A DNA stretch of 64,000 bases, taken from contig MU008157.1 of assembly GCA_010909165.1 (NCBI GenBank), positions 930,001 to 994,000 of the forward strand, written 5' to 3'. Of this stretch, positions 12,311 to 28,742 are shown one piece after another; position 1 is the stretch's first letter; every line of letters starts with the position of its first letter. The notes under the pieces are model-generated. The model saw nothing but the letters and a program-made list of their open reading frames with translations. It had not been told where the DNA came from and made no database searches. Position numbers and translations under genes: made by a program. This stretch comes from Anthoceros angustus (Eukaryota > Streptophyta > Anthocerotopsida > Anthocerotales > Anthocerotaceae).

Positions 12311-13895
12311 TGCTACAACAGATTGGGCATCTCTTCAAGAGGAGGCATTGCGGGCTTCCAAGGGTCGGGCGGAATCTGCGCATCATCCATATGCAGTAGC
12401 AGTATTGCATATGACAGGTCCACATTGATCAAATAACAACAATCCATGCCTAGCAATAGCTGACTAATAAGTGACTTCGTAGTAGCATGCTTCCTAATAG
12501 CTCATCCTATCGAAACGCCACTGAAGTGGAAAACAATAATAGTGAACAAGTGTTGCATCCACAGCTAGTACATTGTGATTTCCATAAAACATCGTACAAT
12601 CAAACATGAAAGGAGTTTGTAAATGCAAAATGAAGGGTACTTGATCCTCGTGTGATTGGTGGAAGACTATAGACCTAGTTTGCCCTACCCACATAGATAC
12701 TAATGTGGCATTATTTGGAGGCTACCTTATATTCACCAACTTCAACCTCTATAAATATATAATTTTCTACAGGAGGTCTACCAACCCCTACTATCAGCAT
12801 AAGAACGTATCATATATACCTATATATAATGTATCTTGCTGCCATAGATAATCGCTTAGCCGCGCGACTGACGAGAAGTGCGCGATATCTAGTGTTGGGT
12901 ACCTGTTCAAGGATGTGAATCAGGGATTCATTCTGAAGTGGATTCGGGTCCTCATACACATATGTATCGGAACGGCGGTTACTGGTCCCGATAATCGGTC
13001 CCCGGAAAAAGAGGACCGGCGGTCTGTACACTGTGGACCCCACTCCATGCGTTCACTGCATCCAGGATTCGTGGGCACTCGGCTCTTTCCTCGAGCATCT
13101 GATCACACGTGTGACCAGACCTGGTAAGCAAGACGAGCGTGTTCCCGTTGCAACGGCAAAGTGGGTGTTCAAACGCATTTCAACGGGTTGGAGGTTTAAA
13201 TTTTCCACAAGGTAACCCGCGGCCCGCAATCCTCCAAGGGCAACACAAAGTATTGCAAGCCACCCGTTGGACGGCCCTACTTCAGCTAACAAGGGTACAC
13301 AGGCACCTGATCATACCCAAAGAACGAAGCTTACGATGCAAACTCAATAAACCGTAGAGTCTTATTGACACATCCTGGAGCTCAATTGGCAGCTCCAGGT
13401 AAAAATAGCTATATAATAGCACACTTGCAAGCTAACGAAATTGTAGCTCAATGAGGTGGCAGGGATCCACTCAGACAACATACCACCATTTTCCTTGGCC
13501 ACCGTTATGAACCTGTTACACGAAAGAATTACTTAACCTCACAAGTTCAGCATTCCATTACAACAGTATGTCAAAGCCCTCTTATTTTAACATACACTGG
13601 CACTCTCACTGCAGAACTGAAAGAACAGAAATGACTAACAACCTCCCCATGCACTTATCCATTCTCTCAATTTCCCACAAACAATCATGCAAAAGACGTG
13701 AGAGGGACACAACAAACGAAACGACTCGCTCTCGGAACAAAAATGTAAAGCTCCAAAGAGGGCCCTATTTGCTGGAGAAGAACTTTTACCTTGAAGGAAG
13801 AGAGATGAGATTAGAGCGACAGCTCTGTCCAGCTGGTGCGAGAGGCTAGACCATGAGACCTCAAAACAAAGATCTATGCCTTGATTTCAAGAATG
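12311..13895. other. Transposon-derived and 3' flanking sequence, no intact gene
   Basis: No long open frame. A GC-rich block at about 12970-13035 (CCGATAATCGGTCCCCGG region, ending at CACTGTGG) may be a transposon end. The last ~350 bases before 13896 are the likely 3' UTR of the PI4K-beta gene. Confidence 0.4.
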
Positions 13896-19409
<5,514 letters not shown>

Positions 19410-19456
19410 GGCCTGACCTGACCTGACCTGGCTGTGGCCCGGCCGGGCTGACGCCT

Positions 19457-19457
<1 letters not shown>

Positions 19458-19490
<33 letters not shown>
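19458..19490 (-). repeat. (CTG)11 repeat in the PI4K-beta 5' leader
   Basis: Eleven CAG on the plus strand, so CTG in the transcript, 50-80 nt upstream of the chosen start codon. It lies in frame with an upstream ATG at 19529 and would code 11 leucines if used. It is length-variable material by nature. Confidence 0.85.
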
Positions 19491-19492
<2 letters not shown>

Positions 19493-20207
19493 ACACCCTA
19501 ATCCTTTTCCTACAACTCGTGGAAAGCAAGACAAAATGCGATGAGTCGCCCTAGGCCCGCATCGGCATGAAATGCCACTCCATGGCCCCCGGCAGCGGCT
19601 CCACTACATGGCGTCCGCAACAGAAATACGCAGATCCCGGCTCCGGCTCCGGCTCCCGAGCTAGTGCGGAAGGTGAGCAGAACGACCGCCCGAGGTACCA
19701 CACGCCCTGCCAGCCTGCATGTTCTCTCGCATCACAGGCGGTGGCACACACCGCGGCGCATCTGAGAGCTCGGAGGCAGGGCAAGAAGCCCCTTCCAGAG
19801 CAGCGCGTCCACAGGACAAATTCTCTCCTCCTACTCCTTCCTGTCTCCTCCCTCCCACCCACCCGCCTGCCCGCCCGCCTGCCTGCCTGCCTTCCTCCCT
19901 CCCTCCCTTCCTTGTCTTGCCTACCTGCGGTCCAGCGCGGGAGGATGCGCAGCCCCCGTGCAGCTAGCCCGATTCGATTTCCGATGAAGGGCGGAGCTGC
20001 ACGCAGCGGTCCGGGGTGGCGGAGGGAGCGAGCTGCAGCCCCGCAGCATGGGACGGCTGGACAGGACTGCAGCAGCTCTCTCTCGGAGCGGTGCGTGGCA
20101 CGAAGGACACTGGGCGCGGGCGCCGAGTGTCGGGCAAATCGAGAGAGCGCGCGGGCAATTGGAGAGGGCAAATCTGACCACGCTCGCGCCCGACGCGCGA
20201 GGGAGGC

Positions 20208-20238
<31 letters not shown>

Positions 20239-20560
20239 GAGAGAGAGCATTAGGCATTGAAGTGAGAGGCGAGAGAGCAGCAGAGCGAGGCGGACTGAAA
20301 TAGCCCTTTCCCTTCCCAGGCCGCGGTGAAAGGTGGTGGCGCGCAGCGCGCAAGGCAACGCAACGAGCAGCGAGCAACGGCAACGGAACGGGTGCCGGGA
20401 GCCGGTTGCACCCGGTCACGGAGCCGCGGGGGATACGATACTTGGGATTCAAACGTAGGAGGAGCAGGTCGCGACGCCACCTGGACGCGGGCCACTGCCG
20501 AGGCCCGAGCCGCGGCCGCGTGGGAGGGAACCTGGGGTTGGGGTTAGGTTAAGTTTGGCT
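19491..20560 (-). promoter_or_regulatory. GC-rich 5' leader/promoter of PI4K-beta with GA tract
   Basis: Strongly GC-rich, with a (GA)n/(CT)n tract at about 20207-20248 and further CTCC/CCTGCC runs at 19840-19925. On the transcript strand these are CT-rich, a common feature of plant promoters and 5' UTRs; GA tracts bind BBR/BPC factors. Several long open frames here on both strands are compositional artefacts. Confidence 0.5.
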
Positions 20561-20596
20561 GGTGGTGGTGGCTGCCCGCGGGCAGCAGGGGCCTGG

Positions 20597-20632
20597 TGCC
20601 TGCTGCCTGCTGCCTGCTGCCTGCTGCCTGCT
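20597..20632. repeat. Five tandem copies of the heptamer CCTGCTG
   Basis: A perfect short tandem repeat (TGCCTGC unit). No function apparent. Confidence 0.85.
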
Positions 20633-21149
20633 TTTGGCAGGGAGGTGCACATGCATTTCCACACAGTTTCACAGTTTTTGGCGTTCAACGCGTGTGGTGA
20701 TGTTGGGCTTTGCCTTCGACCACCGGACCTGCACATGCAATATGAAGTGGCGTGTCGTGTACACCCTGTCGGATGCTCTGTGCTTGCGGATGCAAAAAAA
20801 TCCCATATCAACTACAATGCAGGGCCTCCGTATGCCTCGTGACTCGCTGCCGCATTTTCAAAATTTGAACCGCCCACTGCCATGCCACCACATCCACCCA
20901 AACGCCGCAAGCCACGTTACTTATTGCGTTTCGCGCACCCGCGTTCTTCGCATTTTCGACCATCAATACTTTCTTTCCGTTTCGGCTTGGAAGCATTGCT
21001 TACACCCGAAACCGAAACGGAAGCATCGGCTTGCCCTACGTGGAACAAATTGCCCAAGAAGCGCCAAGGGGTTGTGATTGGCCAGAGAGTAGCATAGCAC
21101 CAACAACCTTTTCTACCGTAATACATTTTCGCCTGGGTTTGGTCTAATA
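20633..21149. other. Intergenic sequence, nothing recognised
   Basis: Open frames on both strands are short and lack any family signature. The stretch ends where retroelement-like sequence begins. Confidence 0.4.
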
Positions 21150-21645
21150 TTTGGTCTATTCTTTCTCTGCTTGTAACTGCGGGCCTTCCCTCGATGACCT
21201 TGGAGCCCAATCTGGTTGGCTGTCCCGCTGGCGGGCAACGCATTGTTACGCATGACGCCATCCGGGACGTCAAGTTCTCGGTGCCCAAGGAGGGCGGCTT
21301 TATCCCCTGCAGGGAGCGTCCCTACACCTTTGCTCAATGGCGTGTCTCTCAGGGCTGACCTTTTCTTGACCCAGGGACCAGGTTTCTGTCGCTAATGTGG
21401 TTGTAACGACCCCACCCGGGATAGTGCTAATGTGGTTGTAACGGACCCCACACGTGATAGTGTTTGTGACCACGTTATCCTCAACTCCCCGGGTTGGGCG
21501 GCGGAAGGCTACGCGATGGCCAAGATCCATAAGTACTCTCGTATGCAGAACGACCACACTTTTATCCCCCTCGCCATCGAGACTCACGAGGCCATATGGG
21601 TCAAGATTTCTCGAGGTTCCTCAAGGCAATGGACACCGGTTGCCT
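21150..21645 (+). mobile_element. Decayed retroelement C-terminal region (post-RT domain type)
   Basis: The plus strand reads VTHDAIRDVKF, CRERPYTFAQW, then after frame breaks NVVVTTPPG, and then KIHKYSRMQNDHTFIPLAI followed by ETHEAI. The order H(N/D)AIRD ... E ... V-TSP ... K--KY---(F)xPLAIET-G is familiar from the C-terminal part of retrotransposon reverse-transcriptase polyproteins. At least one frameshift and a duplicated segment (21391-21461) show it is dead. Confidence 0.5.
21391..21461 (+). repeat. Two tandem copies of a ~36-bp unit
   Basis: GCTAATGTGGTTGTAACG plus ACCCCACxCGxGATAGT occurs twice in a row inside the retroelement relic. It is a local duplication that shifts the reading frame. 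Confidence 0.8.
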
Positions 21646-22199
21646 AAAGAAAGACACAATACAAGAAAGGGGAGACAAACCCCTGTCACTTTCTCCAGCA
21701 GGAGAAAGTGACTATTAAAAAAGAAGATTCTTCTTCTTCTAAGAAGAACAGGAAGGAGAGAATGTCAGGAAGGGAAGTGCAGCAAAAAACTCCTTATTGT
21801 ATTCCAATCATCGTACTCTAAGAAGACTAAAGCTCAAAAGAATGTTGAGGTGATTGTAGATGAAAGAGAATGTTGACCTTCATGCTCATTTACAACTGAT
21901 GTGAAGATTCCCCAAGTGAGCCTGGAAGTAGCCCTACTAGAAAAGGTTTAAGTAATCGGGCAGACGTCCCGATATCCAATGTAATCGTTGAATTCCATCA
22001 TTAGTAAAGGAGCTCTTCTTAATTTTGTTGTAAATTTGAAGAGTCTGGTTCTTGAGATCTTAGACAGAGTAGATAAAATATCCACAAAACTTGAGAGGAT
22101 GAGTGAGTATGACTCAATTACGGTGGTGACACATGAGTTAGAACTTAAAAAGCATTCCAAGGAAGCTAAAAGAGCGCACATGTAACTGCTCTAAAAGCC
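21646..22199. other. AT-rich sequence, probably retroelement debris
   Basis: Short open frames only (for example about 21988-22185, Lys/Glu-rich, plus strand). It sits between two retroelement relics. No recognisable domain. Confidence 0.35.
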
Positions 22200-22580
22200 T
22201 TTTCCTCCCCCTTCTAATAGCTTTGCATCTTTAGCATCATGGCATGAGATTGCAGAACAAATTGCAAGAAAAGAACCTGCTTACCTCAACCAATTATAAA
22301 GTGTGGAGCTTCAGGATTTGAACAATCTTGGAGGAACTTCGATGAAACAATACCAAGGAGATTTGCTGGCCAAGCTTCAAGAGTGTCACTCGGTGAATCC
22401 CATGTACCCTAGACAACATAAGATGAGTTATAAGGGAATCACAAGGATAAAGAAAGGTGCAGACAGTGAATATAACCCTGCAAAATGCGGGTACCTACAA
22501 CTTGAAAACACCTTGCATGTGCCCCTCTTGGCTAAAAACTTGGTGAGTACCATGGCACTAGGCAAAACAGGCATGTAAAG
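22200..22580 (+). mobile_element. Ty1/copia retrotransposon fragment (protease neighbourhood)
   Basis: The plus-strand frame ends with CGYLQLENTLHVPLLAKNLV followed by ST. This matches the conserved (L..VLHVP.LAKNLVS) block just after the protease in plant copia polyproteins. The gag-side sequence upstream is short and the frame stops at 22578, so it is a fragment. Confidence 0.6.
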
Positions 22581-22686
22581 GATCGTGACTCTTTGCTAGC
22601 ATCCCCGTAAGTTTCTATAGCTCTAGGCATGTAAAGGATCGTGACTCTTTGCTAGCATCCCGAGAAGTTGCTGTAGCTCTAGGCAC
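22572..22686 (+). repeat. Tandem direct repeat, two ~55-bp copies
   Basis: GGCATGTAAAGGATCGTGAC TCTTTGCTAGCATCCC occurs at about 22572 and again at about 22627, both followed by similar AGTT-C-TAGCTCTA tails. It is a recent local duplication at the end of the copia fragment. Confidence 0.85.
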
Positions 22687-23815
22687 TCCACTGCATGATC
22701 TTCATCTACTACATCTCTCTTGAGTACTTCAAATACTTCAAATGCAAATGCAGCTGAGGTTAGACCATGTGAACCTCACCATGAACCCTGACCATGAGCC
22801 TCAATCTTTATCTAATAATTAATACATCTCACGTTGCAGTGCTCGAGGCAGCTGGAAGCAGAAATTATTAAGTTAGTCGTTGAATGTCCGAGGGGGCCTG
22901 GTGATGCCCGAAATGACAAGATGCCCAACAGAAAACGGAAATAAACAGCAACATTTGACGGGCAAAGGGCAAGGCCAAGGCCAAGGCCAAGGCGAGCACG
23001 TGCCACGGCTGCATCTAGAAGCATGGAAGCAGGTGCAAGCGCAAGTGCAGCTCACGGCCATATCCAAACGCTGGCCACGTTGTGTTCCCCCCCATTTCGC
23101 AGTTCCCACTTGCACGCTGCGTGTCGCCAAGGGAGCAGCGGATTTCACCTGCATGTCACCGCGCCCAAGGGTAAGTAAGGCCTGACCCCCGAGGCACCGA
23201 CCGCGCAGTCGCTAACGGCCGCCCTAACCGTCTCAACGGTGCACCTGCAACAGCCGGTGGCCCGGTCACCCCGTTCCCGCGGAACTGGATGCAGCCGGGC
23301 CGGGCAGAAGCATCGCGCGCATGTTCGGGGCAACTTACCAGTTGGCAAGTTGACTCCGCCTTCAACATGGAATCGCCTGGCCGAGGGACGGCCACCTGGC
23401 TGTCGCCAACCGCCCGCCTCCAACGACTGGCTGGGAACTTGGCCTTCACGCGCCACCGTCCTGGTCCCACACTACCGTTCGCAGCGAGGCGCTCATATCC
23501 TCATTCCTCATTCATATTTTCTCGGCGGGTCGTTCAGTCCACTAACTTGGACGGGAAGACCTCATGAATCTTTGATCTACTCGATGCTTTCTGACTCCAG
23601 CTCCAGGTCTGACCGACTTTCTACGGGACGTGCTACAAGCAACAGGAGGACCGGGTTTACGGAAGCTCACCAATCGTCCCTTCAGTGCTCCTGAGCGCCG
23701 GGTTTGGGGTTTTGGGGACATGGTGTCCTTCCGCGGAGGCTGCTGCTGCGGGGAGATGGCGGGGGCCTGGAGTAATCACGATGAGCTTCACTTGCGCAGT
23801 AGCCCTTTCGCTGCC
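22687..23815. other. Intergenic sequence with a short AAGGCC repeat
   Basis: No supported gene. About four GGCCAA/GCCAAG hexamer units lie at 22966-22993. Overlapping open frames on both strands at 23145-23700 are in GC-rich sequence and show no domain. Confidence 0.4.
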
Positions 23816-25280
23816 GCATCAAACCTGCAGCACCTGCGCAACGGTGAAATGGCCGTCAGCCGAAGTTGCAACCGCCGAGCCCTACCCTCAACCGTGCATG
23901 TGGAAGGGGGATCTCAATCTGGGCTGGATGCAACAGCAGGCACGACAGACTCCAGTTTGAACACACAAAGGTGGCCCAGAACGTCCCTTTCCAACAGACC
24001 AGATGCACTCACAAGCGGATCTCGACGTCACAGACGGGACCTGGCTCACATGCTTGCTCCCGGTCGGGCACTTGGTACGTAAGTGCCTTGTGACGTGCAC
24101 GACAACAAGCTGCTGCAAATCCATGATGACAGTTCACTCTAATTCCATCAGAACTTCACGTGAAGGCATGTAACCATTGGGCGACTTATGAGGGAGATGC
24201 GGACTTCCAAAGTGACGAGCTCGTTACCAGAAGTGATGGGAACAGCCTCAGATGGAGAGGAAATCACACCATTTCTTCGTCTCAGACCCTCCAGAGTGAC
24301 CTGGTGAAAGTCTTTTGGGTTCTTGGAGAATGAAACAATGAGGGGACGGAGCTATCAGTACTAGCAGATTTCATGTCAACAGGACCTAGTGGAACATCCT
24401 CTGCCATGGCGTTTACGGAGTCATGGACAGCAAACAGATCGGACAAACTGCAGACTCCTAATGCGGGGTGTGACGCCCCACAGTGTAATGACAGAATCAA
24501 GAAAGATGAAATAGAGTGTCTACGACGGTCTCTGAGTCAGATTTGCGAAGGGAGGAATGTGGGGACCAGCAACTTTCCCAGCGTCAGGAGATGCTTATTC
24601 AACTAACCGAATTAAGCCACTTTTGGCGTACGTAGCAACCAGTGTGTTGCCCACAAGTGTACTTGTTTGATAACCTTGTCTCATAATCTCAGCAGCGATC
24701 GACCAGCCTTGCTACCTGCTGATCTGGTGTACCAGGGTGTAATTGGGTACTGTTAGATCTACTAGACTTCATGGCTGATGTGATGGACTTGGGGACTTGG
24801 TGTCTAGTTGCAGGCATCCGCTGGTGAGGCGTTGGATCGTCGGCTGGTTCTGAAGTGTGATGAGATGGCTGGGGACTCTGCAGGTTTTTTCTTGAGGGCA
24901 GATGTTCCAGCTTTGCTACCCATGCTAGACCCAAGTAAGGCTGGACACCTGCCCAGCCTGGGAAGAGCTTTGTTCTGTGGCCTGGGCCTAGATGATTGCA
25001 TAGCTCCCGAAGCTGCACAATGATGTTCAGCTTACACCGCTGTTGACCAGCCTTGACAACATGCTTCAACAGCTGATAATTCCTTGTCAACAAGGCTCCA
25101 CAGAGCTCAGCTTGAACAGAGGCAAACTCCATTGGAACAAGGCTTCCCCTCTTTGCAGGTACTTTCGGCATAGCATGCCATCCTTAAGCATTCGCAGCAG
25201 GCATCCAAACAAGATCACACACGGGACCAATTTTGAATGCTCATACCCAACATTATGCACCGACAGCTGCCATAACACAA
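23816..25280 (-). pseudogene. Degenerate duplicate of the U1-C gene with its 3' flank
   Basis: The 3'-flank part (about 23816-24610) matches 44235-45150, the sequence downstream of the intact U1-C gene, over its whole length in the same order and orientation. Further along, minus-strand 25237-25266 reads LSV-HNVGYEH, matching PSVRKQHNAGYKH of U1-C exon 3. It is preceded by a matching splice acceptor (TTATGGCAG). About 25040-25110 resembles exon 4 (NYQLLKHVV... against YYQQFEEQQ). The zinc-finger exons and most of the Pro/Gln-rich tail are missing or unrecognisable. The retained intron-exon boundary means a DNA-level duplication, not a retrocopy. Confidence 0.7.
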
Positions 25281-25620
25281 AATAGCAACCACTGCCTGCT
25301 GCCTGTCAGTATAGGTGCCATAAAGCAATCAAGGAACGAGGTTTGTACAATACTCTGATTGGAGCTCCCGGCGGCCAGGGGTGACATTTACAAATGCATG
25401 AGATAGTGGCTTTCTGCCGAGGCTGTAGTAAACCGAAATTTGCCTGAGTAGCGAAGGACAATTCGAAAGTTTCGACACCGAACCATAACCAACAAGATAC
25501 CCGTCGGGAGGGCGCCTATAGAGTATAGACTACGAAGTCGTGGGACGCTCGATCGTCAAGATGCTATAAATTATTCAGACGTGTAATCAGTGGGGTTCCC
25601 GAACGTCGATGCGAGTTCCT
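25281..25620. other. Intergenic sequence downstream of peptide deformylase
   Basis: Probably the 3' UTR of the minus-strand PDF1B gene. Nothing else recognised. Confidence 0.4.
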
Positions 25621-27161
25621 CTACTTTCTGTCGCTAATTCTCTCGGGTGCAGGAGAACCTGTTCTCTTTTCATAGGCCTGTTCCAAACTCTGCACAAGTG
25701 CACACAGGCCAGTCAGCTCAAAGAAACGCAAGTCTGCAACTAGTATGGCAACCTGGTTGCGGCTCACCGTTAAATCCATGCGCACCGAATCCAGTACATC
25801 TGGTCTCATTCGCTCGAAGTATAGGATGCCCTGCGCCCATACGCACGAGCAGGACATGCCGTGTCGATTAAAGAACGCCAGTAAAACACACCATTTTGTA
25901 AGATTTTCATGTAGGAAGGGCAGAGTTCTGTACCTCGAGATGGTCGTACTCGTGTTGGAAAACGCGTGCCTGGAAATCTTTCAAATTTATGCTAAACTTC
26001 TTCCCTCGCATATCCTGTGCATCTATTCTCACTGTAATAGGCCGCTGCACAAAGCCAAATACTCAGTTCTTCCCTAACCATTACTACATCGGCAGTTAGG
26101 GAAGTGAAAAGCACTACCTCAATAGGAGCATTGATTGATGGGAAAGACAAGCAGCCCTCGACAAAGTCCTCAGTCTTCTTGCCGTACTTGACAATCTTTG
26201 GATTCACCAAAACATATTCTTGACCTCTACCCCTCTCTCCTTCTGGATTGTACACCATTACTTGCACATTCACCCCTACTTGTGGTGCAGATAGGCCAAC
26301 ACCGTCGGTCCTGAGAATAGATTCACATGGGAACAGGGGTGAGATCAGTACCTCAAAAGTTGTTTGTCACACATATCCACGTTCCACAATACCACACAAG
26401 GGAGCTGGTGCACTCTACAGCTATCACTGTATGACTGGACTCTTACACTGTTTGGAATAAAGAAAACACCACAAGGTGTCACACTCTTTTGTGTTGAACT
26501 TACTTATACATGACATCGAACATTTCTTCCACGAGCTGTTGCAGTTTGTCATCAAAAGATGAGATCCTCCTGTTTTTGGCTCGGAGCCTTGGGTCCGGGT
26601 ACAGAACTATTTGAAGGGGCCGTTCATACTCCAGCGCAACATCTGCCACAAACATCAAACCCTAGCGTTGCTTGCATTATAAGCTTGCACAGAAACTCGG
26701 GTTTTGAGCAACAATCTCCTTACAGACCTCGGACAACAGATGTGCATGATCAGGGCAGCAACGGCGAGGAGGAGATTAGTCATACCAGGCTCTGCTTCCT
26801 CCCTTATGCTTTGCAGCTCGTTCAGCAGGCTCTTCCTTGCCCAGACCATAAACGAGTGTTCCCTGGTTCTCGCATTGGCGAAGTTGCCGGAAGCCGGCCT
26901 TCGCAGCACTTGGTCAAAGCTCCGCAGCCGAGGCATCCATGTCAGATCAGCATGGATTTGGAGGTGTGCGGAACCGGTCAGACGAGCAGATTGCTGTGTT
27001 GCTAATCTCGAATTCGGCCCTGACAAGCGGGGGGAAGGCGCGCACCAGCTGCGGTAGTTTCCCCTGCATTTCAGCATTCCGGATGAATTGCTGGTGCTCA
27101 GATGGAGAGGCACGGACTGCGCGCTAACGGTGGCGCCAACCATAGCCTGTGCACAATCCAT
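25621..27161 (-). CDS. PDF1B: Peptide deformylase 1B, chloroplast-type
   Basis: Six exons: 26786-27161, 26504-26642, 26118-26310, 25934-26044, 25768-25830, 25621-25689, total 951 nt, 316 aa. It removes the N-formyl group from nascent plastid proteins before methionine excision. All three catalytic motifs are present: GVGLSAPQVG (motif 1), EGCLSFP with the metal-binding Cys (motif 2), and HEYDHLEG with the two metal His and catalytic Glu (motif 3). The first ~115 residues are rich in Ser/Arg/Ala and precede the PDF core (VALEYERPLQIVLYPDPRLR), consistent with a transit peptide. The start could also be the in-frame ATG at 27143 or 27263. Intron 5 is a multiple of three without a stop, so its retention would keep the frame. 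First of three same-strand genes packed into 5 kb. Confidence 0.93.
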
Positions 27162-27650
27162 CGAACTCCTGACTTCCACGGCCGATGTGTTAACTAATAA
27201 CCCACGTCTTCCCGAGAGAGTCCTATATCTAATACTTTTGGTCATGAACATGTTTTGCAACAAAGTCTTCTGTTGGATATCAAAATCTCTTGATTGCGAT
27301 ATCTCCTGCTGGAGATCAACACCTCTTGACTGATTGTTAGTAGCAAGGATAACAGATTTGTTTCAGACGAAGAAGTTCCGAGCTCAGCTAGCAACCCGAG
27401 CAGTTTTGTTGGTGACTGGAACTGAATGTCTGAGAAGCATGGAAATGTGACCGTTCCGGTTGACAGGATATTGAAGGGAAGTCCGACCAGACGGAGGGCT
27501 GGATGAAGAAGTGAGGGAGGTACCTCGTAGCAGCCTGGAAAAGGGTGGCACGGGAGAGGAAAGCTCTTCAGAAAACAACAATTTCTACTTGGGAATATTC
27601 CGAACTTAAGCAGAGTTCAACTCACCTGAAAAGAAGGAGACGGTAATGCT

Positions 27651-28397
27651 TCACCAGTTTCTCAAATAGTATATCACAAGAAATAGGGCCACACACGCTG
27701 ACACGATGGTGGCCATCGTTCGGTTCGACTTGTCGTTGAAAACCTGAGAAGCAGCCCAGCGACAACAGGCGACGATGAGAACCACGGGGTTCCTGCTGCA
27801 ATCAAGCACAATCTCCTGGAGCGTGGGTAGAGAACGTACATTAGTGAATCGATCCATCACTCCAGACATGAGACCTTTGGATGAATCCATGTCGTTTCCC
27901 TGGAGTAACAAGTTAGTTCAAATTTCCCAGGGTGAGCAGACATAGTTAGAGACACTTGGCACAGACATTGGATCGCGTACCATGCGATCAAGTAGTCGAT
28001 TGTGAGCATCAACTTCCTCATGGATGTCTGCTGTCAACTGGTGCCCGCATCTTAGGTTAGGAGCGTGGAAGGAAAAAACCTGAGCGAGGTGCAATCACAA
28101 CCAGCAACGCACTGAGTGACACGTACTCTCTTCAATACGCTGACCCTATCTTGAAGCCCCTCCATAGATCGCTCATTCTCCTGCTCTGCGAGTTCGTTAG
28201 ATGTGTAAAACGATGACGCTCTCACACCACCTTCCTCCAGACCATCGAAGAGGAGAGCGCGGCTTCCTCGATTCTCCCTGTCAGGAGTAGACAGGCAAAT
28301 CAGATGTCACGCAGAAATTGCTCAATTTGGTTACTCTCCACACACAGCACAATGACATCAAGGCAATGAACAAAACAAGCACTCGCCTCAGCGCCAT
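27651..28397 (-). CDS. BET1-type Qc-SNARE (BET11/BET12-like)
   Basis: Five exons: 28383-28397, 28127-28273, 27981-28037, 27840-27899, 27651-27743, total 372 nt, 123 aa, the usual BET1 length. It acts in ER-Golgi and intra-Golgi vesicle fusion. It begins MALRRNRGSRALLFDGLEEG, as in plant BET1 proteins. The SNARE helix follows (ENERSMEGLQDRVSVLKRLT, then HEEVDAHNRLLDRMGNDMDS). It ends in a single C-terminal membrane anchor (ATIVSACVALFLVIYYL). The first coding exon is only 15 nt; its splice (CGA-GTGCTT to GGGAG-AAT) was chosen because it restores the family N-terminus. Lies between PDF1B and EMC2 on the same strand. Confidence 0.92.
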
Positions 28398-28742
28398 CCC
28401 TGATAGCATACGCTCTGGCGTCGTAGCTTGATCCCCTGGAAGACCTAAAGCGAGCTCAGTTGGTTTTCCGAACTCGGAGACTCTGACATGTCTCAACCAT
28501 CAGTGCTCAACCACATTGAGCTGCTCCTCGGACCAACCTCGCTTCTTGCGTGGGATGTCGGTTATTCCTCTGAAAGTGAACATATACCTCCCCGCTTTGT
28601 TTTTGATCCGGGGTGAAGGAACCGGCCTAGATGTGCACAGTATGTACGTCGCTTATTGAGCAACATCAGATTCAATTGGGACACAAATAAATAAATAGAA
28701 GAATAAACCAAGACATATTGGTGACTCAATAGTTCAATGAGG

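Noticed and set aside
24689-25171. 160-codon minus-strand frame as an independent gene
   Set aside because: It overlaps the U1-C pseudogene and contains its decayed exon-4-like part; better explained as pseudogene.
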